Shown: positions 32,584 through 41,069 of the stretch, piece after piece
How the letters are laid out: each line of letters begins with the position of its first letter
How positions within the stretch are numbered: position 1 is the stretch's first letter
Source of the DNA: Mycolicibacterium stellerae
GTDB taxonomy: Bacteria; Actinomycetota; Actinomycetes; Mycobacteriales; Mycobacteriaceae
Direction of reading: 5' to 3'
DNA: 64,000 nucleotides
Assembly (NCBI RefSeq): GCF_003719305.1
Contig: NZ_RARC01000024.1
Coordinates: forward strand, 1 to 64,000
Made by a program: the position numbers and the translations under genes
Notes under the pieces: model-generated
The model's input: the letters and a program-made list of their open reading frames with translations, nothing else
The model's database searches: none
What the model was told of the DNA's origin: nothing

Positions 32584-33834
32584 ATGCTCGATTGGTCTGA
32601 TGTCGATATCGCCGTGCGCGACGCCGTGCGGGAATTCGTGGACAAAGAGGTCCGCCCCCACGTCGACGCGCTGGAAAGCGGCGAGATGGAGCCCTACCCC
32701 ATCATCCGCAAGCTTTTCGCGACCTTCGGCATCGATGCACTGGCCCGCGATTCGTTGGACAAGCGGCTGGCCCGGATGCGCGATGGCACCCAGAAATCGG
32801 GCGACGCGTCTGGTGGCATGTTCGGCGGCGACGGCGCTTCGGCAGGCATGGGATTCGTGGTCGTCAGCGAGCTCTGCCGCGTCTGTATGGGGGTGGTTAC
32901 CGGTATGGGGGTCAGCCTTGGCCTGACGGTGCCGACCATCGCAGGACGAGGCACACTCGCGCAGCAGGAGCGTTGGCTGCCCGGCCTTGTCACCTACGAG
33001 AAGGTGGGCGCGTGGGCGATCACCGAACCCGACTCCGGCTCAGATGCGTTCGGCGGCATGAAGTCCTATGTGGTGCGCGATGGCGACGACTACATCCTCA
33101 ACGGGCAGAAGACGTTCATCACCAACGGGCCTGATGCCGACGTGGTCGTGGTATACGCCAAGCTGGACGAGGGCGACGGCGTCGACAAACGCGATCGCAA
33201 GGTGCTGACCTTCGTGCTCGATCGCGGCATGGAGGGCTTCGTGCAATCAAAGCCGTTGCGCAAGATGGGCATTCACAGCTCGCGCACCGGCGAGTTGTTC
33301 TTCAGCGATGTCCGGCTTGGCCGCGACCGGCTGCTGGGCGAGACCGAAGGAGATCCCGCCGATTCCGCCAGCGACGGCCGCGCCAGCGCACGATCGAACT
33401 TCTCCGCTGAGCGGATCGGAGTGGCCGCGATGGCGCTCGGCGTCATCGAAGAGTGCCTGAAGCTGTGCGTCGACTACGCCAAGGGCCGAAAACTGTGGGG
33501 TCAGGAGATCGCCCAGTTCCAGCTGATCCAGCTGAAGTTGGCGAATATGGAAGTGGCGCGAATGAACGTGCGCAACATGCTGTTCCGGGTGATCGAGGCG
33601 GCGCAGACCGGCGCCCAGATCTCGCTGCCCGAAGCGTCGGCGATCAAGTGGTATTGCTCGCAGGCCGCGACTGACGTCGCGATGGATGCCGTGCAACTGT
33701 TCGGCGGCAACGGGTACATGACTGAATATCGCGTCGAGCAGCTGGCCCGCGACGCCAAGTCGCTGATGATCTACGCGGGAAGCAACGAGGTGCAGATCAC
33801 CCACGTTGCGCGGGGTCTGCTGAACGGCGGTTAG
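32584..33834 (+). CDS. Acyl-CoA dehydrogenase
   Basis: A 416-residue FAD enzyme of beta-oxidation type. The flavin signature is WAITEPDSGSDAFGGMKSYV, followed by GQKTFITNG, and the C-terminal helix ends LMIYAGSNEVQITHVARGLL. The catalytic Glu of medium-chain types (YEGT) is Ala here, but Glu276 in NFSAERIGVAA is at the alternative position used by isovaleryl- and long-chain enzymes. That suggests a branched or long acyl-CoA substrate, which is inference. There is a Gly/Ala-rich insert at about 75-90. It probably forms an operon with the DUF2236 gene (9 bp). Confidence 0.92.
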   Translation: MLDWSDVDIAVRDAVREFVDKEVRPHVDALESGEMEPYPIIRKLFATFGIDALARDSLDKRLARMRDGTQKSGDASGGMFGGDGASAGMGFVVVSELCRVCMGVVTGMGVSLGLTVPTIAGRGTLAQQERWLPGLVTYEKVGAWAITEPDSGSDAFGGMKSYVVRDGDDYILNGQKTFITNGPDADVVVVYAKLDEGDGVDKRDRKVLTFVLDRGMEGFVQSKPLRKMGIHSSRTGELFFSDVRLGRDRLLGETEGDPADSASDGRASARSNFSAERIGVAAMALGVIEECLKLCVDYAKGRKLWGQEIAQFQLIQLKLANMEVARMNVRNMLFRVIEAAQTGAQISLPEASAIKWYCSQAATDVAMDAVQLFGGNGYMTEYRVEQLARDAKSLMIYAGSNEVQITHVARGLLNGG

Positions 33835-33871
33835 CCTGGTCTGGTCTGGCCTACTACTAGGGGAGGACCTG

Positions 33872-34654
33872 GTGGAGTTCAACAACGGAACCGCGCTGAT
33901 CACCGGTGCAAGCGGCGGAATCGGTGAGGAATTCGCCGTCCAACTGGCTGGTCGCGGCGCCAATCTCGTGCTCGTCGCACGGCGCGCCGACAAACTCGCC
34001 CAGCTGCACGACACGCTGGTCGGCAAGCATCCCGACATCACCGTCGACGTCATCGCCGAGGACCTCGCGGTACCCGGTTCCGGCGCGGAACTCGAGAACA
34101 AGGTCCGCGACCTCGGACGGACGATCGATGTGCTGGTGAACAACGCCGGAGTTGGCCTGCATTCGAAGTTCGTCGACCAGGCGCCCGAACCCAACGCCGC
34201 GCAGATCCAGTTGAACTGCGGCACCCTTGTGGATCTGACCGCGCGCTATCTCCCGGCCATGACGCAGCGGGGACGCGGTGTGGTCATCAACGTGGCCTCA
34301 ACGGCATCGTTTCAGCCGACGCCCGGGATGGCGGTTTACGGCGCGACGAAAGCGTTCGTGTTGTCCTTCACCGAGGCCCTGTGGCAGGAATGCAGAGGCA
34401 CAGGGGTGAAGGTCCTCGCGCTCTGCCCCGGTGCGACGGAGACGGAGTTCTTCGAGCGCACTGGTGAGGATTTCCTGACCGATGGCAGGCAGACGGCCCG
34501 ACAAGTCGTCGGGACCGCCCTTGGCGCACTCGACAGATCCGGACCTACCGTCGTATCCGGCTGGAAAAACTCACTCCTGGCGAGTGGCTATCGCGTCACG
34601 CCACGGAGACTGATGCTCGCGGTGTCCGAGCGACTGCTCAAGTCGGCCAACTAG
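33872..34654 (+). CDS. Short-chain dehydrogenase/reductase
   Basis: A 260-residue classical-type SDR. TGASGGIG (residues 10-17), NNAGVG, Ser in VASTASF and YGATK (YxxxK) are intact, so it should be an active NAD(P)-dependent oxidoreductase. GTG start at 33872 with GGGGAGG 5-8 nt upstream. It follows the acyl-CoA dehydrogenase by 37 bp on the same strand, suggesting joint lipid metabolism. Substrate unknown. Confidence 0.9.
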   Translation: MEFNNGTALITGASGGIGEEFAVQLAGRGANLVLVARRADKLAQLHDTLVGKHPDITVDVIAEDLAVPGSGAELENKVRDLGRTIDVLVNNAGVGLHSKFVDQAPEPNAAQIQLNCGTLVDLTARYLPAMTQRGRGVVINVASTASFQPTPGMAVYGATKAFVLSFTEALWQECRGTGVKVLALCPGATETEFFERTGEDFLTDGRQTARQVVGTALGALDRSGPTVVSGWKNSLLASGYRVTPRRLMLAVSERLLKSAN

Positions 34655-34667
34655 CCTGCGCTGTGCG

Positions 34668-34994
34668 CTAGGCGGAGAGGCTCGCATCTCCCCCGACGGC
34701 TAGGGCAGCGACCTCGTCGTGCAGCGCCCGCACCCGTCGACGGATCCGGTGTTGGGTCGCCCGCGACATCGCCCCGGGGCGGTAGTGGCCGCGGCGGAGT
34801 CGAATCGCCCGACCGTGCGTCATCTCCCACCGCAGTGCGTCGGAGACAGACTTCGAATGCCGTCCAACGGGATCGAAGCCGTGGTAGGCGAGCGCGTCGA
34901 CCAATTCCTCGACCGTCGCCGGGCCATGGTCGAACAGGTACGCGGTGAGCAGGTAGCGGAGATCGGTGCCTTTGACCGTCAGTAGTTGGCCCAT
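34668..34994 (-). CDS. Small winged-helix-like protein of unknown function
   Basis: A 108-residue basic protein. Helices at about 10-22, 26-38 and 45-60 (SKSVSDALRWEMTHGRAI) followed by a hairpin IRLRRGHYRPG look like a winged helix; the C-terminus is an Arg-rich helix. I do not recognise the family. The ATG at 34994 is chosen because the upstream extension is low-complexity and an inverted repeat begins 1 bp before this ATG. No ribosome site is visible, so it may be leaderless. DNA binding and self-regulation are inferred. Confidence 0.7.
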   Translation of the reverse strand: MGQLLTVKGTDLRYLLTAYLFDHGPATVEELVDALAYHGFDPVGRHSKSVSDALRWEMTHGRAIRLRRGHYRPGAMSRATQHRIRRRVRALHDEVAALAVGGDASLSA

Positions 34995-34995
34995 C

Positions 34996-35021
34996 GTCAG
35001 ACCATGACATGACGGTCTGAC
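34996..35021. promoter_or_regulatory. Inverted repeat directly upstream of the winged-helix gene
   Basis: GTCAGACC (34996-35003) and GGTCTGAC (35014-35021) are perfect 8-bp arms with a 10-bp spacer, ending 1 bp before the start codon of the small winged-helix gene. This is a strong candidate operator for that protein; an RNA hairpin hiding the start is the alternative. Confidence 0.6.
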
Positions 35022-35062
35022 ACCAACCGGCATGTCGCGAACGAATCCGCACACTCGGCGGC

Positions 35063-35809
35063 CTAACCGGCGCGGTGCGCTTTTGCGCTCTGGTAGAGGC
35101 AGATCGCAGCGGCGGCCGCCACGTTCAGACTCTCGGCCCCGCCTGACATCGGGATCCGAACGCGGTGAGCCGCCATCGCCGCCAACTCCGCGGGCAGGCC
35201 ATGGGATTCGGGCCCGAACAACCATGCGGTCGGCCCGGAGAGATCGGTGTCGTCGAGGCTGACTTCACCGTCGACGGTGGTCGCCAGCACCCGCAGACCC
35301 GCACTGCCGAGTGCGGAGACCGCTGCCCCCGCATCGGCTTCGCTCACCACCGGCACCGCGAAGATGCTTCCCGCGGAGGCGCGCAGACACTTGCCGTTGT
35401 AGGGATCGACGCTGTTGCCTGCCAACACGACCGCGTCTGCTCCCATCGCGTCGGCGATTCGGATCAGCGTGCCCGCGTTGCCTGGCTCGGAAATCTCGGC
35501 AGCGACAGCGACGAGCCGTGGCCGGTCGGCCAGCACTTCGTTCAGGCTCGTCGACGGCGCTTCGCACACCGCGACCAGCCCGACCGGTGTCACGGTGTCC
35601 GACAGTGCTTTTGCGGCGCGGTCGGTGACGACATGGACGGGCACGTCGGCGAGCATCGACTCAAACCGGCTCAACGCGGCTTCGGTGACGAAGACCTCGA
35701 TAACGAGGTCGCGCCGCAGCGCCGCCTCGACGAGGTTCGGTCCCTCGGCGAGGAAGCGTGCGGCGCGGCGTCGGCCGACGTGGCGGTGCAGTTTGATCGC
35801 TGCCGCCAC
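35063..35809 (-). CDS. tsnR: TrmH/SpoU-family RNA methyltransferase (Rv1644, TsnR-like)
   Basis: 2'-O-ribose methyltransferase of the SPOUT class acting on rRNA or tRNA. 248 residues from the GTG at 35809; the N-terminal substrate-binding part (AARFLAEGPNLVEAALRRDL) is followed by the knot motifs (VAVAAEISEPGNAGTLIRIADA; WLFGPESHGLP; IPMSGGAESLNVAAAAAICL). Homologues begin LTERSxRV, and here the same residues are encoded in frame just upstream, overlapping the rplT stop, without an ATG, GTG or TTG. The true start may therefore be a CTG near 35830-35836. Follows rplT as in M. tuberculosis. Confidence 0.9.
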   Translation of the reverse strand: MAAAIKLHRHVGRRRAARFLAEGPNLVEAALRRDLVIEVFVTEAALSRFESMLADVPVHVVTDRAAKALSDTVTPVGLVAVCEAPSTSLNEVLADRPRLVAVAAEISEPGNAGTLIRIADAMGADAVVLAGNSVDPYNGKCLRASAGSIFAVPVVSEADAGAAVSALGSAGLRVLATTVDGEVSLDDTDLSGPTAWLFGPESHGLPAELAAMAAHRVRIPMSGGAESLNVAAAAAICLYQSAKAHRAG

Positions 35810-35832
35810 CCGGTCGGAGCGCTCGGTGAGCG

Positions 35833-36228
35833 TCAGGCAGCCTCGCCCGAGCCTGTTGGGGCGTTCACGTCCTCGGGCAGCGCGCCCTTCGCGACGTCCA
35901 CCAGTGCGGTGAACGCAGCCGGGTCGCTGACCGCGATCTCGGCCAGGTTCTTGCGGTCGACCTCGACCCCGGCGGCCTTGAGCCCCTGAATGAGCCGGTT
36001 GTAGGTGATGTCATTGGCGCGGGCAGCCGCGTTGATCCGGGAGATCCACAACTTGCGGAACTCGCCCTTGCGGGCACGCCGGTCGCGGTACGCATAGTTC
36101 AGCGAATGGAGCTGCTGCTCTTTGGCTTTGCGATAGAGCCGGGACCGCTGGCCGCGGTATCCCTTCGAGGCCTTGAGTACTGTCCGCCGCTTCTTCTGGG
36201 CGTTGACTGCGCGCTTCACGCGTGCCAT
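35833..36228 (-). CDS. rplT: 50S ribosomal protein L20
   Basis: Early assembly protein of the large subunit, 131 residues. The N-terminal basic extension (MARVKRAVNAQKKRRTVLKA) and the tract KGYRGQRSRLYRKAKEQ are diagnostic. A C-terminal tail of about 15 residues (PEDVNAPTGSGEAA) is longer than in many bacteria. Third gene of the infC-rpmI-rplT operon, 63 bp after rpmI. Confidence 0.98.
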   Translation of the reverse strand: MARVKRAVNAQKKRRTVLKASKGYRGQRSRLYRKAKEQQLHSLNYAYRDRRARKGEFRKLWISRINAAARANDITYNRLIQGLKAAGVEVDRKNLAEIAVSDPAAFTALVDVAKGALPEDVNAPTGSGEAA

Positions 36229-36291
36229 GGGGGTGTTCCTATTCTCGTTCGGTTCAAAAGGTCGGTGCAGGCTCGGAAAACAGCCCGAAAA

Positions 36292-36486
36292 CTAGCCGTT
36301 CAGCAGCTTCTTGACGCGCCTGGTGTCGTTGGCCGACACGTCGGTGCGCCCTTCGAGCCGACGGGTGCGCTTGCTCGACTTGTGCTCGAGCAGGTGCCTG
36401 CGGTTGGCCTTCTCGCGGACGATCTTTCCGGTGCCGGTTTTCCGGAACCGTTTGGAAGCGCCACTGTGGGTCTTCGCCTTGGGCAT
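36292..36486 (-). CDS. rpmI: 50S ribosomal protein L35
   Basis: 64-residue very basic ribosomal protein: MPKAKTHSGASKRFRKTGTG followed by KIVREKANRRHLLEHKSSKR. Normal family length. 12 bp after infC and 63 bp before rplT on the same strand, the standard operon order. Confidence 0.98.
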   Translation of the reverse strand: MPKAKTHSGASKRFRKTGTGKIVREKANRRHLLEHKSSKRTRRLEGRTDVSANDTRRVKKLLNG

Positions 36487-36498
36487 GTGTCCTCAGTT

Positions 36499-37104
<606 letters not shown>

Positions 37105-37154
37105 GGGGCCTCCTATGTTGTCCTCTTTTCAGGAGCCCACACCATCAGCACAAA

Positions 37155-37175
37155 GGCCCTGCATTAAGCAGGGCC
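37155..37175 (-). terminator. Attenuator-like hairpin in the infC leader
   Basis: On the minus strand GGCCCTGC-TTAAT-GCAGGGCC forms a perfect 8-bp GC-rich stem followed by TTTG, about 50 nt before the infC start. This looks like an intrinsic terminator inside the leader. A second hairpin lies just upstream in the RNA. Together they suggest control of the infC-rpmI-rplT operon by attenuation, which is inference. Confidence 0.55.
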
Positions 37176-37190
37176 CGAAGCCGACCAGGA

Positions 37191-37212
37191 CAGACATCCG
37201 CGAGAATGTCTG
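37191..37212 (-). promoter_or_regulatory. Second stem-loop in the infC leader
   Basis: CAGACAT (37191-37197) and ATGTCTG (37206-37212) form a 7-bp perfect stem with an 8-nt loop. In the RNA it precedes the terminator-like hairpin at 37155-37175. It may be part of a regulatory leader structure; no known leader family could be confirmed by eye. Confidence 0.4.
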
Positions 37213-37300
37213 AGACCGGACCGCTGAGCCGGTGTGGCCAACGGTGGGAGCGGGACTCCACTTGCTGTCCCTGGCGTACGCCGGGACGGTCGCGCGTGCC

Positions 37301-37306
37301 ACTCTA
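37301..37306 (-). promoter_or_regulatory. Putative -10 box for infC-rpmI-rplT
   Basis: TAGAGT on the minus strand fits the mycobacterial SigA -10 pattern (TANNNT) and would give a leader of roughly 190 nt before the AUC start. No good -35 is visible, which is common in mycobacteria. The site lies just before the divergent DUF1844 gene. Confidence 0.4.
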
Positions 37307-37312
37307 CCAGCC

Positions 37313-37675
37313 ATGACCGAAATTCCTGCATCGCCCGAACCGACGGCTCAGCCGTCCGTCCGTGAGCTGGCCGAAATTCCAGCGGTGGAAATCATCACCC
37401 GTGCCGCGGTGATGCTGATGAGCGCGGCCGCGGAGAAGCTCGGTCTTTCGGCAACCGATCCCGACGATAGTCCGCACCGGGATCTCGACGAGGCACGCAG
37501 ATTGATCACCGCCCTCGCCGGTCTGGTGACCGCGTCGGCCGAATACCTCGGCCCGCATGCGGGACCCGTCCGCGACGGGCTCAAGAGCCTGCAGTTGGCA
37601 TTCCGCGAGTCCAGCGCCGCCCCCGACGAACCCGGACAGGGGCCCGGCGAGAAATACACCGGCCCGGTCTGGTAG
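37313..37675 (+). CDS. DUF1844 family protein
   Basis: A 120-residue small cytosolic protein of the DUF1844 family, seen in the helical core VEIITRAAVMLMSAAAEKLG and the block HRDLDEARRLITALAGLVTA. Both termini are low complexity, with a Pro-rich tail. ATG at 37313; the frame is open further upstream but that part overlaps the infC promoter. It is conserved in actinobacteria near infC and lysX. Function unknown. Confidence 0.85.
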   Translation: MTEIPASPEPTAQPSVRELAEIPAVEIITRAAVMLMSAAAEKLGLSATDPDDSPHRDLDEARRLITALAGLVTASAEYLGPHAGPVRDGLKSLQLAFRESSAAPDEPGQGPGEKYTGPVW

Positions 37676-37719
37676 CGGTCACACCCATTTCCGGGGTTGA
37701 GCGAATATCCTCGCCGCCT

Positions 37720-40700
37720 ATGACCCTCACTAGCCCACCGCGGGTTCGGCCCACCTCGAAATTCTCCTGGGTGCCCGCGGCCGCAGGCTGGACCGTCGGC
37801 ATCATCGCGACCCTGTCGCTGATCGCGAGCGTCTCGCCTCTGGTGCGGGTGATCATCAAGATCCCGCGGGAGTTCGTCAACGACTTCATCTTCAACTTCC
37901 CCGACACCAGCTTCGCCTGGGCCTTCGTGCTGGCACTCCTGGCCGCCGCGCTGGCGGCCCGCAAACGGCTCGCCTGGCTGATCCTCGTGCTCTACATGGT
38001 CGCCTCGATCGTGTGGAACATCGGCGACATCGTCACCGGCGACGAGACGTGGATGGAGGAGAGCGGCGAGATGATCGGTCTCGCCTTCCACATCGCCGCG
38101 GTCGCATTCCTGGTTCTCGCTCGCAAGGAGTTCTGGGCGAAGGTGCGGCGCGGCGCCCTGCTCAAGGCGGCGGTGACGCTGGTCGCCGGGATGGCCGTCG
38201 GAATCCTGGTCGGGTGGGGACTGCTGGAACTCTTTCCCGGCACGCTGGAACGCGACTACCGGCTTGGCTACGCGGTCAACCGAGTCGCAGCGTTCGCCGG
38301 CGTGGGTTCCAACGCGTTCGACGGCCAGCACCCGCACGTGTTCGTCAACGCCCTGCTCGGCCTATTCGGCGCGCTCGCCCTGATGGTCGCCGCGACCGTG
38401 TTGTTCCGCTCGCAGCGGTCAGAAAACGCGCTCACCGGTGAGGACGAATCCGCCATCCGCGGCCTGCTGGAGCTGTACGGGAAAAACGATTCGCTCGGTT
38501 ACTTCGCCACCCGGCGGGACAAGGCGGCGGTGTTCGCGCCGAACGGACGCGCAGCGATCACCTACCGCGTCGAGGTGGGCGTGTGTCTGGCCAGCGGCGA
38601 CCCGGTCGGCGACCCGAAGTCATGGCCGGCGGCGATCGAGGCGTGGCTCCGGCTGTGCCAGGAGTACGGCTGGGCGCCCGGCGTGATGGGCGCCAGTTCG
38701 ACGGCGGCCCAGGCGTTCCGCGAAGCCGGGCTCAGCGCACTGCAACTCGGCGACGAAGCGATCCTCTACCCCGACAAGTTCCGGCTGACTGGCCCGGACA
38801 TGCGTGCCGTGCGTCAGGCTGTGACCCGCGCACGGCGTTCGGGGCTGTTGGTGCGGATGCGGCGGCATCGCGACATGACGGTCGAGGAGATGGCAGCGGT
38901 CGTGAAACGCGCCGACGCATGGCGTGACACCGACTCCGAACGGGGCTTTTCGATGGCCCTTGGCCGGCTCGGCGACACCGCCGACGGCGACTGCCTGCTC
39001 GTCGAAGCGGTATACACCGGCGACGACGAGGTGGTCGCGATGCTCTCGCTGGTCCCGTGGGGAAGCAACGGCCTGTCACTCGACCTGATGCGACGCTCAC
39101 CGAAGTCGCCGAACGGCACCATCGAACTCATGGTCAGTGAACTGATCCAGCAGGCCGAAGGCATTGGCGTGAGCCGGGTCTCGCTGAACTTCGCCATGTT
39201 CCGCTCGGCCTTCGAGCAGGGCGCCCAGCTGGGCGCAGGCCCGGTGGCCCGGCTGTGGCGCGCCCTACTGGTGTTCTTTTCCCGGTGGTGGCAGCTGGAG
39301 ACGCTGTACCGGTCGAACATGAAATACCAGCCGCAGTGGGTGCCGAGGTACGCCTGCTACGAAGATGCCCGGCTGATACCTCGCGTCGGCGTCGCGTCGG
39401 TGATCGCCGAGGGGTTTCTCGTCCTGCCGTTCTCCCGGCGCAACAAACAGCACACCGGCCATCACTCTGCGGTGCCCCACGAGTTGGTCGCCACCGGCGG
39501 CCTGCATGCCGACGGCAGCGCACCGGACGTGACCGCGCTCGCCGAGGAGATGGGCGCAGATGACGGCCCCCGCGTTCCAGAGCAGGTGCAGGTCCGGATG
39601 GCCAAGCTGAAAGCGTTGCAGGACAGCGGTGTTGACCCATATCCGGTCGGCAAGCAGCCGAGCCACACCGTCGCCGAGGCGCTGGCCGAGGACGACGACA
39701 CGACCGTCACGATCGCGGGCCGGATACTGCGAACCCGCGATTACGGCGGCGTGCTGTTCGCGCAGCTGCGCGACTGGTCCGGTGAGTTGCAACTGCTGCT
39801 GGAGGATTCCCAAGTCGACGGTGACTCACCGGATTTCACGGCGGTGGACCTTGGCGACCTCGTCGAGGTCAGCGGCCACATGGGGTACAGCAAGAACGGC
39901 ACCAGGTCGTTGATGGTCAAGCAGTGGCGGCTGATCGGCAAGTGCCTGCGCCCGCTGCCCGACAAATGGAAGGGGCTGACGGATCCGGAGGCCAGGGTGC
40001 GGGCGCGCTATGTCGACCTCGCGATCAACACCGAAGCGCGAGAGCTGATCCGCGCCCGCAGTGGTGTCCTCCACGCGATTCGCGAAACATTGGTCGGCAA
40101 GGGCTTTTTGGAGGTGGAGACCCCGATCCTGCAGCAGATCCACGGCGGCGCCAACGCCCGCCCGTTTCTCACCCACATCAACGCATACGACCTCGACCTG
40201 TATCTGCGCATCGCCCCTGAGCTGTATCTCAAGCGGTTGTGCGTTGGTGGTGTCGAGCGGGTGTTCGAGCTGGGCCGCGCGTTCCGCAACGAGGGGGTGG
40301 ATTTCAGCCACAACCCGGAGTTCACGCTGCTGGAGGCCTACCAGGCGCACGCCGATTACAACGTGTGGATCGACGGCTGCCGCGAGTTGATCCAGAACGC
40401 GGCACTGGCCGCCAATGGCGAACAGGTGTTTCTGCGCCCCGGCGATGGCGGCACGTTGGAAAAGGTCGACATCTCGGGACAGTGGGCGGTCAAGACCGTG
40501 CACGGCGCGGTCTCCGACGCGCTCGGCGAACAGATCGGGCCCGATACCGACCTGATCACATTGCGCAAGCTGTGCGACGCCGCAGACATCCCCTACCTCA
40601 CGCACTGGGATGCCGGCGCGGTCGTGCTGGAACTGTACGAGCGGCTCGTCGAGGACCGCACCGAGGAACCCACGTTCTACAAAGATTTCCCGACCTCGGT

Positions 40701-41022
40701 GTCGCCGCTGACCCGACCGCACCGCAGCATCCCCGGGATTGCCGAACGCTGGGACCTCGTCGCATGGGGCGTCGAGCTGGGCACCGCCTACAGCGAACTC
40801 ACCGACCCCGTCGAACAGCGCAGGCGGCTGCAGGAACAGTCATTGCTGGCCTCTGGTGGCGATCCCGAGGCGATGGAACTCGACGAGGACTTCCTGCAAG
40901 CAATGGAGTACGCGATGCCCCCGACGGGCGGGTTGGGTATGGGAGTCGACCGGGTGGTGATGCTTATCACTGGCCGAAGCATCCGCGAAACGCTGCCATT
41001 CCCGTTGGCCAAACCTCGCTAG
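37720..41022 (+). CDS. lysX: Bifunctional lysyl-phosphatidylglycerol synthetase / lysyl-tRNA synthetase
   Basis: An 1100-residue fusion that charges tRNA-Lys and transfers lysine to phosphatidylglycerol, giving resistance to cationic peptides. Residues 1-230 hold about six or seven membrane segments. About 240-590 is the MprF-like transferase domain (YGKNDSLGYFATRRDKAAVF; MGASSTAAQAFREAGL). An OB anticodon-binding domain follows from about 660, then the class II catalytic core with motif 2 near 855 (FRNEGVDFSHNPEFT) and motif 3 near 1069 (GGLGMGVDRVVML). The size and order equal those of M. tuberculosis LysX. ATG at 37720, 44 bp after DUF1844. Confidence 0.97.
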   Translation: MTLTSPPRVRPTSKFSWVPAAAGWTVGIIATLSLIASVSPLVRVIIKIPREFVNDFIFNFPDTSFAWAFVLALLAAALAARKRLAWLILVLYMVASIVWNIGDIVTGDETWMEESGEMIGLAFHIAAVAFLVLARKEFWAKVRRGALLKAAVTLVAGMAVGILVGWGLLELFPGTLERDYRLGYAVNRVAAFAGVGSNAFDGQHPHVFVNALLGLFGALALMVAATVLFRSQRSENALTGEDESAIRGLLELYGKNDSLGYFATRRDKAAVFAPNGRAAITYRVEVGVCLASGDPVGDPKSWPAAIEAWLRLCQEYGWAPGVMGASSTAAQAFREAGLSALQLGDEAILYPDKFRLTGPDMRAVRQAVTRARRSGLLVRMRRHRDMTVEEMAAVVKRADAWRDTDSERGFSMALGRLGDTADGDCLLVEAVYTGDDEVVAMLSLVPWGSNGLSLDLMRRSPKSPNGTIELMVSELIQQAEGIGVSRVSLNFAMFRSAFEQGAQLGAGPVARLWRALLVFFSRWWQLETLYRSNMKYQPQWVPRYACYEDARLIPRVGVASVIAEGFLVLPFSRRNKQHTGHHSAVPHELVATGGLHADGSAPDVTALAEEMGADDGPRVPEQVQVRMAKLKALQDSGVDPYPVGKQPSHTVAEALAEDDDTTVTIAGRILRTRDYGGVLFAQLRDWSGELQLLLEDSQVDGDSPDFTAVDLGDLVEVSGHMGYSKNGTRSLMVKQWRLIGKCLRPLPDKWKGLTDPEARVRARYVDLAINTEARELIRARSGVLHAIRETLVGKGFLEVETPILQQIHGGANARPFLTHINAYDLDLYLRIAPELYLKRLCVGGVERVFELGRAFRNEGVDFSHNPEFTLLEAYQAHADYNVWIDGCRELIQNAALAANGEQVFLRPGDGGTLEKVDISGQWAVKTVHGAVSDALGEQIGPDTDLITLRKLCDAADIPYLTHWDAGAVVLELYERLVEDRTEEPTFYKDFPTSVSPLTRPHRSIPGIAERWDLVAWGVELGTAYSELTDPVEQRRRLQEQSLLASGGDPEAMELDEDFLQAMEYAMPPTGGLGMGVDRVVMLITGRSIRETLPFPLAKPR

Positions 41023-41069
41023 CAGCTAACTCACAGCCGGCCACAAGGTAGGCACGCCACCATGTTGCC

